Shown: positions 36,435 through 46,465 of the stretch, one piece after another | How the letters are laid out: every line of letters starts with the position of its first letter | How positions within the stretch are numbered: position 1 is the stretch's first letter | Assembly: GCA_001567255.1 (NCBI GenBank) | Contig: LNBW01000003.1 | Coordinates: 1 to 64,000 of the forward strand | Source of the DNA: Bacteroidetes bacterium OLB9 | GTDB lineage: Bacteria; Bacteroidota; Bacteroidia; Chitinophagales; Saprospiraceae | Reading direction: 5' to 3' | DNA length: 64,000 nucleotides | Translations under genes and position numbers: made by a program | Notes under the pieces: generated by a model | Told to the model about the DNA's origin: nothing | What the model saw: only the letters and a program-made list of their open reading frames with translations | Databases searched by the model: none

Positions 36435-38060
36435 ATGTATCGAATAGCGGTAATTTTAAGTCTATTATTTTGTGCTTGTCTTCATCTAGAGGCACAGCCG
36501 CCATTCTCTGATTCTAATCTTCCAATCATTATTATAGACACCAAAGGTGGACAGATTGTGGACGAACCTAAGATTGAAGCAGAAATGAAAATAATAAATA
36601 ATGGACCAGGTAAAAGAAACCACCTTTCAGATACCGTCTTTCAGTACAATAATAAGATAGGCATTGAATTTAGAGGTTCTTCTTCACAAATGTTTCCCAA
36701 AAAGCCCTACGGATTTGAAACGAAAGATGAAAATGGAGAAAAACTCGAAGTTGCTCTTCTCGGAATGCCAGAAGAAGAAGACTGGACGCTCAATGCAACC
36801 TATAATGACAAAACACTGATGAGAGACGGCCTCACCTATATACTTGCCGGTCGGGTGATGGAATATGCGCCAAGGGTCAGATATATTGAGCTCGTGATTA
36901 ATGAAGACTATCAAGGTATTTACTTACTGATAGAGAAAATCAAAAGAAGTAAAAATCGTGTACAGATAGCTAAAATAGGTAAAAGCGATAACGATGGAGA
37001 TGCACTTACCGGAGGTTATCTCATTCAAATAGATAGAGCACCTACGCCTAATATTGATGAAGGTTGGGTGTCACCATTTGCACCTTTTAAAGGAGCAGCG
37101 CAAACTACTTTTTTTCAGTATGAATATCCCAAAGCTAAGAATATTACTCCGCAGCAGCGTAAGTATATCAGGGAATACGTGACCCATTTTGAAAATGTCC
37201 TTCATAGTAATCGATTTAATGATCCATTAGAAGGATTCAGAAAGTATATTGATGAGCAAAGCATCATGGATTATATTATTTTCAATGAGTTGACTAAGAA
37301 TGTGGATGCTTATCGGCTGAGCACCTATTTTTACAAGCAAAGAGACAGTGAAGGTGGAAAAATAAAGTTTGGTCCGGTGTGGGATTATAACTTAGGGTTA
37401 GGCAATGTTGATTACTGTACCAATGGGAATCCTGAAGGACTGGTAATAACGGATTTTAATCAGGTGTGTCCTGATGATGACTGGGTTGTCCATTTTTGGT
37501 GGAATAAATTTCTGGAAGATACCACATTTTATAATGATCTAAAACAAAGGTGGCAATACTTACGACAACACCAACTTGCCACAGAAAACATTCTCAATAC
37601 AGTTGATTCACTAGCCAATCTGCTGAATGAAGCACAGTTCAGAAACTTTAAAAAATGGCCTATATTAAATCAGTATGTATGGCCTAATTATTTTGTAGGC
37701 GCTACTCACGACGAGGAAGTTGCTTTTTTGAAAGACTGGATTATGAGAAGATTGGACTACCTCGATGGAGTTTGGTATATCTCTACGTCAACTATGCAAG
37801 AGCAAACTAGTAATATTATACACGTATGGCCGAATCCAATTGTCAAGGAAGCCATCATCGATCTACATCAACCAATACAACTCAAGGCAGTAGAAGTGTT
37901 TAATATGAATGGTCAGAAGATGGAAATACCCGTTAAAAATACCGAATTATCTCAATATTTTGCAGATTTTGATGGAATGGAAGAAGGAATATACATTCTT
38001 CGGATCATCGCTGAAAATCAGGTTTTCACCCGAAAAATTGTCAAGGCTACTTCACATTAA
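36435..38060 (+). CDS. secreted CotH kinase family protein with T9SS sorting domain
   Basis: A 541-residue protein: signal peptide (1-20), CotH domain (about 25-425) and a T9SS type A sorting domain (about 455-541, HVWPNPIVKEAIIDL to FTRKIVKATSH). The CotH part shows GIEFRGSSSQMFPKKPYGFETKD, WTLNATYNDKTLMRDGLTY, YQGIYLLIEKIKRSKNRV and FGPVWDYNLGLGN, which hold the atypical kinase's nucleotide and metal-binding residues. CotH proteins phosphorylate serines on secreted or spore-coat proteins in other organisms. Here it is probably exported by T9SS; the target is unknown. Confidence 0.88.
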   Translation: MYRIAVILSLLFCACLHLEAQPPFSDSNLPIIIIDTKGGQIVDEPKIEAEMKIINNGPGKRNHLSDTVFQYNNKIGIEFRGSSSQMFPKKPYGFETKDENGEKLEVALLGMPEEEDWTLNATYNDKTLMRDGLTYILAGRVMEYAPRVRYIELVINEDYQGIYLLIEKIKRSKNRVQIAKIGKSDNDGDALTGGYLIQIDRAPTPNIDEGWVSPFAPFKGAAQTTFFQYEYPKAKNITPQQRKYIREYVTHFENVLHSNRFNDPLEGFRKYIDEQSIMDYIIFNELTKNVDAYRLSTYFYKQRDSEGGKIKFGPVWDYNLGLGNVDYCTNGNPEGLVITDFNQVCPDDDWVVHFWWNKFLEDTTFYNDLKQRWQYLRQHQLATENILNTVDSLANLLNEAQFRNFKKWPILNQYVWPNYFVGATHDEEVAFLKDWIMRRLDYLDGVWYISTSTMQEQTSNIIHVWPNPIVKEAIIDLHQPIQLKAVEVFNMNGQKMEIPVKNTELSQYFADFDGMEEGIYILRIIAENQVFTRKIVKATSH

Positions 38061-38068
38061 TTTGTTAC

Positions 38069-39790
38069 ATGTTTTCAGAAAAAGCACATCAGAATCTCTC
38101 AACAGCAACTATTAAAAAGGATACAAACACTTGTTTTATTCCGTTGCAAGCAATAGATGTTCGACTGCCTGAAAAATTTAACTTTCCCTTTAGTTATGAA
38201 CCGCATCCGCTAGCCCTTATTGCTGCTGAAGACCTGCAAAAGAGGATTCAAAATGAGTTAGCTTGTCTGCACCCTTTTGGGTCTGAAACGGAGCCTGGTA
38301 TAGGTAAAATGTTTGGTGTATTGGTCGTTGAAGATGAAAATAACAATCTAGGGTATCTCGCTGCGTTCTCGGGAAAAATAGGAGACAGCAACTTTTATCC
38401 GGGGTTTGTACCTCCTGTTTTTGACACGCTAGATCCGGATGGATTTTATAAGCAGGAAGAGGCCGAGACTAATATTATCAACCGGAAAATCGAACAACTT
38501 GAAGCAGCCGAAAGCTTTAAAAGCGCCTTTGATAAACTGGAAACTAAAAGAGCAGAAGCGGCCACCGCAATTCAAGAATTAAAAGAAGAGATTAAACGCC
38601 AAAAAAAACTTAGAAAACAATTGAGGGTTGATGCTTTGGCAACACATTCACCTGAGTCATATCGTCGATTAGATGAACACCTCAACACAGAAAGTATCAA
38701 ATGGCATTATTCTCTAAAAGAGACCAAAAGAAAATGGGATGATATCGTTGCTGCTTATGAAAAGGAAGCACAAAAATACCTTAATGAGGTTAATGATTTA
38801 AAGTCACTTCGAAAGGTCAAGTCAGCAGAGCTACAGCGTCGGCTTTTTGAGAATTACAATTTTCTCAATCAGTATGGTGATGCTAAAAATCTTATAGAAA
38901 TATTCCAGATCACGGATGATTTGACACCGCCATCAGGTGCAGGAGAGTGTGCAGCTCCTAAGCTACTTCAATATGCTTGGACACATGGCATGAGACCAGT
39001 AACAATGGCAGAATTCTGGTGGGGAAAATCACCTTCATCAGAAGTCAGAAAACATGGATATTTTTATCCAGCTTGTACCGGTAAATGCAAACCGATACTT
39101 GTACATATGCTCAAAGATGTGCCGATGGAGGATAATCCTATGTTGATAAATCCGGCACTAGGTAAGGAACTTCCGATTATCTGGGAAGATGATTATATGC
39201 TCGTGGTCAATAAGCCGGCGGAATTCTTATCTGTGCCGGGCAAAACAATTACTGATTCTGTCTTGACTAGAGTCAAAACTTTATATCCGGATGCTTCGGG
39301 GCCATTGCTAGTTCACCGATTAGATATGTCCACATCGGGATTGCTACTTATTGCAAAATACAAGGAGATCCATCAGCACTTGCAAGCACAATTTATCAAA
39401 CGAAGAGTTAAAAAAAGATATGTTGCCATACTCAAGGGTAACTTTAGGTGCAAAGAAAGGTCCGGTATAATTGACCTGCCACTAAGAGTGGATCTCGATG
39501 ACCGCCCTAGACAAGTGGTTTGTTTTGATCACGGTAAGCCTGCTCAAACCTACTGGGAGCTAAAACATTCAGAAGGAGATGAGCATAGAGTGTACTTTTA
39601 CCCACTGACCGGACGCACACATCAGCTACGGGTTCATGCAGCACATCCCCTTGGACTCAATGTACCTATCAAAGGTGATGACCTCTATGGTATAAGATAT
39701 GATCGGCTATATTTACATGCAGAGCTACTAGAATTTACGCATCCTATCACCCGAAAAACGATAACCTTGGTGGCTGAACCGGAGTTTTAA
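38069..39790 (+). CDS. RluA-family pseudouridine synthase with a long N-terminal domain
   Basis: A 573-residue protein. The C-terminal 220 residues are an RluA-type synthase: VVNKPAEFLSVPGK, then PLLVHRLDMSTSGLLLIAK (catalytic Asp near 421 in HRLDxxTSG) and PLTGRTHQLRVHAAHPLG. The N-terminal 340 residues hold a conserved region (PLALIAAEDLQKRIQ, FGVLVVEDENNNLGYLAAFSGK), a coiled coil (about 135-265), and GAGECAAPKLLQYAWTHGMRP with AEFWWGKSPSSEVRKHGYFYPACTGKCKPIL, whose cysteines may bind metal. This arrangement is seen in a subset of RluA proteins. It pseudouridylates a tRNA or rRNA site that cannot be named. The gene starts 8 bp after the CotH stop. Confidence 0.87.
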   Translation: MFSEKAHQNLSTATIKKDTNTCFIPLQAIDVRLPEKFNFPFSYEPHPLALIAAEDLQKRIQNELACLHPFGSETEPGIGKMFGVLVVEDENNNLGYLAAFSGKIGDSNFYPGFVPPVFDTLDPDGFYKQEEAETNIINRKIEQLEAAESFKSAFDKLETKRAEAATAIQELKEEIKRQKKLRKQLRVDALATHSPESYRRLDEHLNTESIKWHYSLKETKRKWDDIVAAYEKEAQKYLNEVNDLKSLRKVKSAELQRRLFENYNFLNQYGDAKNLIEIFQITDDLTPPSGAGECAAPKLLQYAWTHGMRPVTMAEFWWGKSPSSEVRKHGYFYPACTGKCKPILVHMLKDVPMEDNPMLINPALGKELPIIWEDDYMLVVNKPAEFLSVPGKTITDSVLTRVKTLYPDASGPLLVHRLDMSTSGLLLIAKYKEIHQHLQAQFIKRRVKKRYVAILKGNFRCKERSGIIDLPLRVDLDDRPRQVVCFDHGKPAQTYWELKHSEGDEHRVYFYPLTGRTHQLRVHAAHPLGLNVPIKGDDLYGIRYDRLYLHAELLEFTHPITRKTITLVAEPEF

Positions 39791-39810
39791 TTGCTTCCAG
39801 ATGCCAAAGA

Positions 39811-41490
39811 CTATTTAAACACTTTCAAACTATACAACTTACGTCCTGTATAGAAACTGATAATATACAATCCGGACAAAGGAGGTAATTCTACGTCCAT
39901 TTTACCTGGAAGATTTTTATCCATAGTATAAACCAATCGTCCCGATAATTCGGAAATCGTAAGTCGGCCTATGAGTTCCGAGTCGAAGCTCCAGGAATCT
40001 CCTTGACGAATAAATCGAAATGGCAATGAAGAACTGGCACTTTCAGTAGAAGTTGTACCTTGCAAATCAAAATCTACTACTACCGGCAGATGGTCAGAAG
40101 CACGATCTACATCGTAATAGTTCAACCCGTATTTGTTTAAATCACTCTGCAACATACCGGGTGTATAAAGTACAAAGCTATTGGATATGCTCATGACAGA
40201 ACCGGTATAAATAATGTAATCTAGTCGTCCGGGGCTATAGCTTCCTGTGCTATTCCAGGTGAAGGTCATGGGCACTCCTGTTGTTAGCGGATTAGCATCT
40301 TCAAGATCGGAATTATCCCAGTCGGGTTTGAAATCGGGTCCATAGGCGTTATTATTGACGATATCACCAGTGAGCATACTGACCAGCTGTTGTTTCAAAC
40401 CTACGAGGTTCATATCTCCGGCAAGGACAATCGGGCTGCCTATTGGAACGGTAAAGGGAGAAATTCCAAATTTTATGCCTCGAATGAACGACATGATTTT
40501 ATCTACTTCGGCTTGTCGTTGACTTTCATTATTACAACAGGGCAAATGCGCCATAATGAAAACTAATTTTTTACTACCTAGATCAATCAAAAAGGCACCA
40601 TTACCATCGATACTAGCCGTATTGATCACGGGATATCGGCTTACTACTCTAATGTCGTCACCGGCAGCAGCATGATACCATTGTTGACCTATACCGGAAG
40701 GTAAATATTCCTCAATAAGTGCCGCTGTTTGAGCAGAACTATTATTGTATATCTCACAAAACCCTATGATATCCGGGTTAATGACTTTAAATATTCGGTC
40801 ATAATATTGTTTGACATTACTGCTAAAAAATTTATCTTTAAGTACGTTGTAGGAAACTATACGCAAGTGCTTATCACTGGCTTTTGTTAGCTCAAGAGGT
40901 TGACTGTACACATAGTTTTGCAGACGATATGAATAGCCTCCATCTATATCGGGGGCACGATCACCGTTATTGATTTCGTCCACAATAGTGATTTTTACAA
41001 TATCACCCATTTTGAAAAAATTGCCACTAAACGAAAATTCTCTTCTAATGGCCAGTTCAAATACATCGCTAGTCACAGTAGGCGATGTTACCAGTCCAAT
41101 ATTACTTTGACTAACGGAGAATGTACTGGACCCTGTATGCAAAAATCCTTGTCTTTGACCTAAATTATAGGTAATTTCAGCTCCTATTCCATATATTTTA
41201 CGACCCGTGTTCACACTATTATCTATATCAATATAGATTGTGATGTTGTTATTTTCTTGTAGATTGATTTCTTTGTTTGTGTTAAAATAGACAAAGAGAA
41301 AACGGTCGTCATTAGAGATACGTATGTCTGTAAAATCCACGTTATTTGCCCTTTGGTCGCCCTTTGGATCTTCAAAACGCGCACCGATGCTCTCCCAGTC
41401 ATCAAATTGATCGTTGAGGATAATGGGTTGACCGAATCCGGTTGTTGCAAAAAATAAAAACAACACAAAATTGAACCGCATGATTGTCAT
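39811..41490 (-). CDS. secreted endonuclease/exonuclease/phosphatase-fold protein with T9SS-like tail
   Basis: A 559-residue protein: signal peptide (about 1-20), a beta-sandwich domain (about 24-195, ILNDQFDDWESIG, resembling carbohydrate-binding CBM9-like domains), an EEP-fold domain (about 205-475) and a C-terminal sorting-domain-like tail (about 490-559, ending SLKVFK). The EEP catalytic residues fit: LRIVSYNVLKDKF (Asn), GFCEIYN (Glu), MAHLPCCNNESQRQ, VLAGDMNLVGLKQ (Asp/Asn) and ASDHLPVVVDFDL (Asp-His). Substrate could be DNA, RNA or a phosphorylated lipid or sugar. The second Met at 41481 is an equally good start. Convergent with the RluA gene, 20-bp gap. Confidence 0.85.
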   Translation of the reverse strand: MTIMRFNFVLFLFFATTGFGQPIILNDQFDDWESIGARFEDPKGDQRANNVDFTDIRISNDDRFLFVYFNTNKEINLQENNNITIYIDIDNSVNTGRKIYGIGAEITYNLGQRQGFLHTGSSTFSVSQSNIGLVTSPTVTSDVFELAIRREFSFSGNFFKMGDIVKITIVDEINNGDRAPDIDGGYSYRLQNYVYSQPLELTKASDKHLRIVSYNVLKDKFFSSNVKQYYDRIFKVINPDIIGFCEIYNNSSAQTAALIEEYLPSGIGQQWYHAAAGDDIRVVSRYPVINTASIDGNGAFLIDLGSKKLVFIMAHLPCCNNESQRQAEVDKIMSFIRGIKFGISPFTVPIGSPIVLAGDMNLVGLKQQLVSMLTGDIVNNNAYGPDFKPDWDNSDLEDANPLTTGVPMTFTWNSTGSYSPGRLDYIIYTGSVMSISNSFVLYTPGMLQSDLNKYGLNYYDVDRASDHLPVVVDFDLQGTTSTESASSSLPFRFIRQGDSWSFDSELIGRLTISELSGRLVYTMDKNLPGKMDVELPPLSGLYIISFYTGRKLYSLKVFK

Positions 41491-41683
41491 AAATAATAAT
41501 TAGGTAACAAATATAGCATTTATAAAAATATTCCAACTAAATACTATTTTATTCAAGATAGGACTGTATTAAATCCGACATTCAAGCCTTTGTTTTTTAA
41601 AAATGCCGCTTTCTATAGGTTTAGAATAATAAAAACGTAGTAACTTCACATGAAAATTGACAATTTAGGTAAATTAAGTTAAT

Positions 41684-44600
41684 ATGCGATCTGTAAAATT
41701 GCTCTTCCTGATAATAATTATAGGATTTTTGGCACAGTGTTCTAATGACAAATCCTCATCTGTAAATAGGCCATTGGATTACTGGGTCTTTCGATCAGTA
41801 CTGGACTGGAATCCTCGGATGATTACAATGGCATTGTCTGATGAATTATGGGCATCTTATTATGTTGAGACCGGATCACTGTATAAAGCATGGAAAGGTA
41901 CAGTGTATTTTGATGGCCCTGTTTATACTACCGCTCATGGTCCTCAACCCATTAGTATAGGTAATAGTTATACAGAAAATCGGTATAAAAAACCGTGGTT
42001 TGTACTGAATGGACAGGATACCGTTGCTATTCAGTATAATTATCGAGGACACAAGTTTGTGGACGGAAAAGTCAGACTGATGTATAGTTTGATTCCCGAA
42101 AACTCTGGCAAACCAATCAAAATTGAAGAGGAAGTAGAAGCAGGTATGAAAGGTGATCGACCGATATTTGAAAGGGCGTTTTATACAACCGATGTTCCGG
42201 AAGGGTATCAGGTAGCATTGAGATTTAATCTGAATTCAGTGAGTTCGGAGGCGGATATCAAAACGGACGGACAGTTGAATATAGTCAACACAACAGATAT
42301 TGTATTTGAAAACCAGCCTTCAAAAGCCTTAGACGGATTTCTTGTTCTCAAACCTAATGGTAAAACTACATTTAATACTACATTTCTAAAGACCCCTGTT
42401 CTGGAAAATAAAAATGGTGTCAAAACAGATGACGAGGAAGAAAATGATGTCAATGCACATGAGGGGCTAAAGCTAATTGCTAAGAGCGATTGCAAGGCTT
42501 GTCATAATAAAACCCGACAAACAATCGGTCCTGCCTATGTAGCAATTGCAGACAAATACCCTAATACTGATGAGAATGTTCAACTGCTCATGTCAAAAAT
42601 CAAAAATGGTGGCTCCGGTATATGGGGACAGCAAGTGATGACCCCACACAAGGATATCGCCGATGAGGATTTAAGAACGATTGTGGACTATGTTCTTTCA
42701 CTAAGGACCAGCAAACAAGACATGGCAAAAGATTCAGCTGCTTCATTGATTACCTTAGACCCTGATCCGAATATCGTTGAAGATCAACTCCTCCCGGGAA
42801 GTGTGGTAAAAATATATGACATTCCGAGCTCTACTAAAACAATGCCTGTTTTCTCCGCACCTCAAAAGCCTAAACAAGCCGGTATTTTAAAGCAAATTAA
42901 TAATCTTTCAGGTGGTGATTTTAAAGAATTGCAGGAATATTTCGCATTGGTTGCGGATGGTGTACTTAAAATAGAAAAAGCTGGCACCTATACTTTCCAC
43001 TTATGGAGCGATGATGGTTCAAAACTGTATATCAATAACAAGGAAGTAATTGACAATGATGGACTTCATGGAGCAGAATATAAAGATGTCAGTATAGAGA
43101 TGAAGGAAGGTTATTATAGCTTTCATCTAGACTTTTTTCAAGGTGCAGGTGGTAGTTTTCTGGGCTTGAACTGGAAAAAACCCGGAGATGAAGATTTTGA
43201 AGCCGTCCCTGCCTTTAGCATTTTCCATAATAAATTTAAGGGTGATGCCGTCAAAGGCTTTAAGCTTCCTATGGCCAATACATCCAAGGTGCCAGGAGAC
43301 AAATTCCCACTGGAGGAGGTACATCCTTCATTTGATTTATATCAGGCGAGACCCAATAATTTTAAGCCAATGGTCGGTGGCCTGGACTTTATGTCTGATG
43401 GTACGATGATTGTCAGTACATGGGAACCTGCCGGTGCTGTGTACCGTGTAAATAACGTAGGTTCAGGTGACACCACTAAAATGACCTTTGAGCGTATTGC
43501 CTTTGGACTTGCAGAGCCTTTAGGACTGAAAGTAGTCAATGATACGATTTATGTCATGCAAAAGCAAGAACTGACCAGGTTGCTTGACAATGATGGCGAC
43601 GGGCAAATAGATGAATATCAGACGGTAAGCGATGACTGGCGAGTTTCGTCCAATTTTCATGAATTCGGATTTGGTCTGGCCTATAAAGACGGATACTTTT
43701 ATGCTACTTTAGCCACGGCTATCGTTCCGGGAGGTGCCAGTGTTAATCCTCAGATACCAGATCGAGGTAAAGTTATTAAAATCAATAAAAACACTGGAGC
43801 TTTAAACTTTGTAGCATCAGGTCTTCGCACCCCTAATGGTGTTGGAATCGGTTATGGTGGCTATGTTTATGTAGCAGATAATCAAGGCGATTGGTTGCCT
43901 TCTTCTAAGATTGTTCAGGTTAAAGATGGAGCTTGGTATGGCTCAAGATCTGTTGATTTTGAAGGTACCAAAGATAAAATAGCTGATCCACCGTTAGTGT
44001 GGTTGCCACAGGATGAAATCGGTAATTCTCCGAGTACACCACTTAGTTTGGACCTTGGCCCGTATAAGGGCCAAATGATCCACGGTGAAGTAACACATGG
44101 AGGTGTTAAGCGTGTTTTTGTGGAAGAAGTGAACGGTCAATTGCAAGGATGCGTCTTTCGCTTTATTCAGGGATTAGAAGCTGGTGTCAACCGACTTCAA
44201 TGGGGCCCCAATAACGATTTATATGTAGGAGGTATCGGTAATCCTGGTAACTGGGGACAAACCGGAAAACTGCAATATGGGCTCCAAAGACTGGTATATA
44301 ATGGCAAGCCGACCTTTGAGATGCTGGCTGTTCGTGCTAAATCTAATGGGATGGAAATAGAATTTACCGAGCCTCTTTCACCAGGTGATGGTTGGAAAAC
44401 GGATGAATACGAAGTCAAACAATGGTATTATAAGGCGACAGAGCAATATGGAGGGCCTAAATTGGGCGAAGAGAACCTAAAGGTTAAATCGGCCACAGTC
44501 TCAGCAGATCGCAGAAAAGTATTTCTCGAAATAGACGGATTGAAATCAAACCATGTGGTTTACATCCACCTTAACAAGCACTTTATGAGCGAAGATAACC

Positions 44601-45355
44601 ATTCAATATGGAGTACAGAAGCGTGGTACACAATGAATCAAGTGCCAACTTCAGACAAAGGAAAAGTGGACAAACCACCTTTTGTTTTGGCAAACAATAC
44701 GCTCACACCACTCGAGAAAGAAAATGGATGGGAGTTGCTATTTGATGGTAAAACGCTGAATGGTTGGCGCAATTACAAAAAGCAGACTATAGGAAAGAGT
44801 TGGATTGTTGATAAGGGTGCGATCCACCTCAATGCCCAGCCGAATAAAGATGGCGGTTGGCAGGCACCAGATGGTGGTGATATTATTACCGATCAGGAGT
44901 TTGAAAATTATGATTTCAAATGTGAATGGAAGATAGGCAACTGTGGCAACAGCGGTATCATCTTCAATGTAGTGGAAAGTGACAAGTATAATTACGTCTG
45001 GGAAACCGGACCAGAGATGCAAGTGCTGGATAATACTTGTCATCCGGATTCGCGATACAAAACCCATAGAGCCGGAGATTTATACGATTTAATAGAGTGT
45101 AAGTATGAAGTAGTCAAACCTGCCGGCGAATGGAATGAAGCTCGCATCCGTATCGTCAATGGCAAAGCTGATTTCTGGCTCAATGGCATCCATGTTGTGT
45201 CTTTCACCATGTTTGACGACCAGTGGCGTGAGATGATTGCTAAAAGTAAATTCAAGGATATGCCGGGATTTGGTCTGTCAAAGAAAGGGCATATCGCACT
45301 ACAAGACCATGGCGATAAGGTATGGTTCAGAAATATTAAAATCAGGAGGTTGTAA
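41684..45355 (+). CDS. multidomain lipoprotein: cytochrome c, PA14, sorbosone-dehydrogenase-like propeller, DUF1080
   Basis: A 1223-residue lipoprotein (signal ending LAQC, C19). In order: a beta-rich N-terminal domain with PLDYWVFRSVLDWNPRMI (about 30-230); a class I cytochrome c domain (about 255-345) with heme motif CKACH (about 270-274) and a possible axial Met in QQVMTPH; a PA14 domain (about 390-520, TYTFHLWSDDGSKLYINNKEVIDNDGLHG), likely sugar binding; a beta-propeller similar to sorbosone/glucose dehydrogenases (about 545-900); and a DUF1080 domain (about 1010-1223, GWELLFDGKTLNGWRNY), a family in glycoside hydrolase or 3-keto-sugar metabolism. This suggests a periplasmic sugar oxidising or cleaving system with its own electron carrier. 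Function is inferred from domains. Confidence 0.85.
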   Translation: MRSVKLLFLIIIIGFLAQCSNDKSSSVNRPLDYWVFRSVLDWNPRMITMALSDELWASYYVETGSLYKAWKGTVYFDGPVYTTAHGPQPISIGNSYTENRYKKPWFVLNGQDTVAIQYNYRGHKFVDGKVRLMYSLIPENSGKPIKIEEEVEAGMKGDRPIFERAFYTTDVPEGYQVALRFNLNSVSSEADIKTDGQLNIVNTTDIVFENQPSKALDGFLVLKPNGKTTFNTTFLKTPVLENKNGVKTDDEEENDVNAHEGLKLIAKSDCKACHNKTRQTIGPAYVAIADKYPNTDENVQLLMSKIKNGGSGIWGQQVMTPHKDIADEDLRTIVDYVLSLRTSKQDMAKDSAASLITLDPDPNIVEDQLLPGSVVKIYDIPSSTKTMPVFSAPQKPKQAGILKQINNLSGGDFKELQEYFALVADGVLKIEKAGTYTFHLWSDDGSKLYINNKEVIDNDGLHGAEYKDVSIEMKEGYYSFHLDFFQGAGGSFLGLNWKKPGDEDFEAVPAFSIFHNKFKGDAVKGFKLPMANTSKVPGDKFPLEEVHPSFDLYQARPNNFKPMVGGLDFMSDGTMIVSTWEPAGAVYRVNNVGSGDTTKMTFERIAFGLAEPLGLKVVNDTIYVMQKQELTRLLDNDGDGQIDEYQTVSDDWRVSSNFHEFGFGLAYKDGYFYATLATAIVPGGASVNPQIPDRGKVIKINKNTGALNFVASGLRTPNGVGIGYGGYVYVADNQGDWLPSSKIVQVKDGAWYGSRSVDFEGTKDKIADPPLVWLPQDEIGNSPSTPLSLDLGPYKGQMIHGEVTHGGVKRVFVEEVNGQLQGCVFRFIQGLEAGVNRLQWGPNNDLYVGGIGNPGNWGQTGKLQYGLQRLVYNGKPTFEMLAVRAKSNGMEIEFTEPLSPGDGWKTDEYEVKQWYYKATEQYGGPKLGEENLKVKSATVSADRRKVFLEIDGLKSNHVVYIHLNKHFMSEDNHSIWSTEAWYTMNQVPTSDKGKVDKPPFVLANNTLTPLEKENGWELLFDGKTLNGWRNYKKQTIGKSWIVDKGAIHLNAQPNKDGGWQAPDGGDIITDQEFENYDFKCEWKIGNCGNSGIIFNVVESDKYNYVWETGPEMQVLDNTCHPDSRYKTHRAGDLYDLIECKYEVVKPAGEWNEARIRIVNGKADFWLNGIHVVSFTMFDDQWREMIAKSKFKDMPGFGLSKKGHIALQDHGDKVWFRNIKIRRL

Positions 45356-45422
45356 ATTTATGGACAAAGCAGATTTATTTTTCAATAAAATTCACACCTT
45401 ATATATATGTTAAATATATTAT

Positions 45423-46457
45423 ACCCGTTGTGCGATTAAGAATATAGGTGAAATTTATAAACATATAAAAATATGTTGTGCATAATTCATTGTAATACAA
45501 TAAATAATCGTATCTTTAAGCTATGAAACAACAAAATACGTATGCACAACATAAAGGCAAATTTCGACAAAATTCTTCATATAATCACCAATGAAGTAAA
45601 AGAATTCATTTTTGATGATGGTAATTTTGAATTTTATCCCAGAAAACCGAAAATGAGCGATTGCGAAATTCTGGCATTATCTCTGTGCGCAGAAGCCATG
45701 AGTATTGATTCTGAAAACTATTTCTGGGGTAAAATAAAGAGTCAACCCGATGATTTTCCCAACCTCATTGATCGCTCAAATTACAACAGACGCAGGAGAA
45801 AACTTATTAGTTATCACAATATACTTACTGATAAACTGGCTTCAATACTCAATGAAGGTGAAAATGTTTTTATCGTCGATTCCATGCCAATTCCTGTATG
45901 TAATATAGCCAGAGCAGGCAGGAGCGATGTTTTGAGAGAAAATTTTAAAACCAGCCCCGACAAAGGATATTCTGCTATAACAAAAACTTATTTTTATGGC
46001 TATAAATTACACTTAATTACTTCACTTAAAGGCGTTTATAATTCAATCGACATAACAAAAGCAAGTGTTCACGACGTTCAATACCTAGGTGATGTAAAGC
46101 ATTCTAAATTAAATAACTGTACACTTATAGGAGATAAAGGATACATATCGAGCACACATAAAACGGATTTATTTCATACATCAAATGTACGATTGGAAAC
46201 ACCAAATAGAAGAAATCAAGCCGATTCCAGTAAATTCCCTTATGTCTTTTTTAAAAATAGAAAACGTATAGAAACCCAATTCTCACAACTGACAGACCAA
46301 TTTTTGATTAAAAGGAATTATGCAAAAACATTCTTGGGGTTATGTACTAGAATATGGGCAAAGCTAGCAGGGTTCACAATCCTACAATTTTTAAATCACT
46401 ATAACGGCAAACCACTAAATAACATAAAATATGCCCTGCTTTAATCGCACAACGGGT
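45423..46457 (+). mobile_element. IS982-family insertion sequence, complete
   Basis: A 1035-bp element with perfect 17-bp terminal inverted repeats: ACCCGTTGTGCGATTAA at 45423-45439 and its complement TTAATCGCACAACGGGT at 46441-46457. It has a single transposase gene and an 8-bp target duplication (TATATTAT). Size, termini and transposase fit the IS982 family. The right repeat overlaps the transposase stop codon. The intact ends and frame suggest a recent, possibly active copy. Confidence 0.92.
45542..46444 (+). CDS. IS982-family transposase
   Basis: A 300-residue DDE transposase. The catalytic triad is likely D113 (FIVDSMPIPVC), D198 (IGDKGYIS) and E244 (KRIETQFSQL). The N-terminal FDKILHIITNEVKEF and the RPxMSDCEILALSL-like segment (here PKMSDCEILALSLCAEA) are family hallmarks. 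The stop falls in the right inverted repeat. No frameshift is required, unlike IS1 or IS3 elements. Confidence 0.93.
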   Translation: MHNIKANFDKILHIITNEVKEFIFDDGNFEFYPRKPKMSDCEILALSLCAEAMSIDSENYFWGKIKSQPDDFPNLIDRSNYNRRRRKLISYHNILTDKLASILNEGENVFIVDSMPIPVCNIARAGRSDVLRENFKTSPDKGYSAITKTYFYGYKLHLITSLKGVYNSIDITKASVHDVQYLGDVKHSKLNNCTLIGDKGYISSTHKTDLFHTSNVRLETPNRRNQADSSKFPYVFFKNRKRIETQFSQLTDQFLIKRNYAKTFLGLCTRIWAKLAGFTILQFLNHYNGKPLNNIKYALL

Positions 46458-46465
46458 TATATTAT

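Larger units (their letters stand above)
45415..46465. repeat. 8-bp target-site duplication flanking the IS
   Basis: TATATTAT occurs directly before the left terminal repeat (45415-45422) and directly after the right one (46458-46465). This is the expected scar of one insertion event and shows that the ends of the IS are called correctly. The insertion lies between genes and breaks no recognised reading frame. Confidence 0.85.

Noticed and set aside
39811-41490. The secreted EEP-fold gene as a DNase toxin or defence nuclease
   Set aside because: The family also covers phosphatases and lipases, there is no immunity gene beside it, and the T9SS-like tail fits a general exoenzyme.
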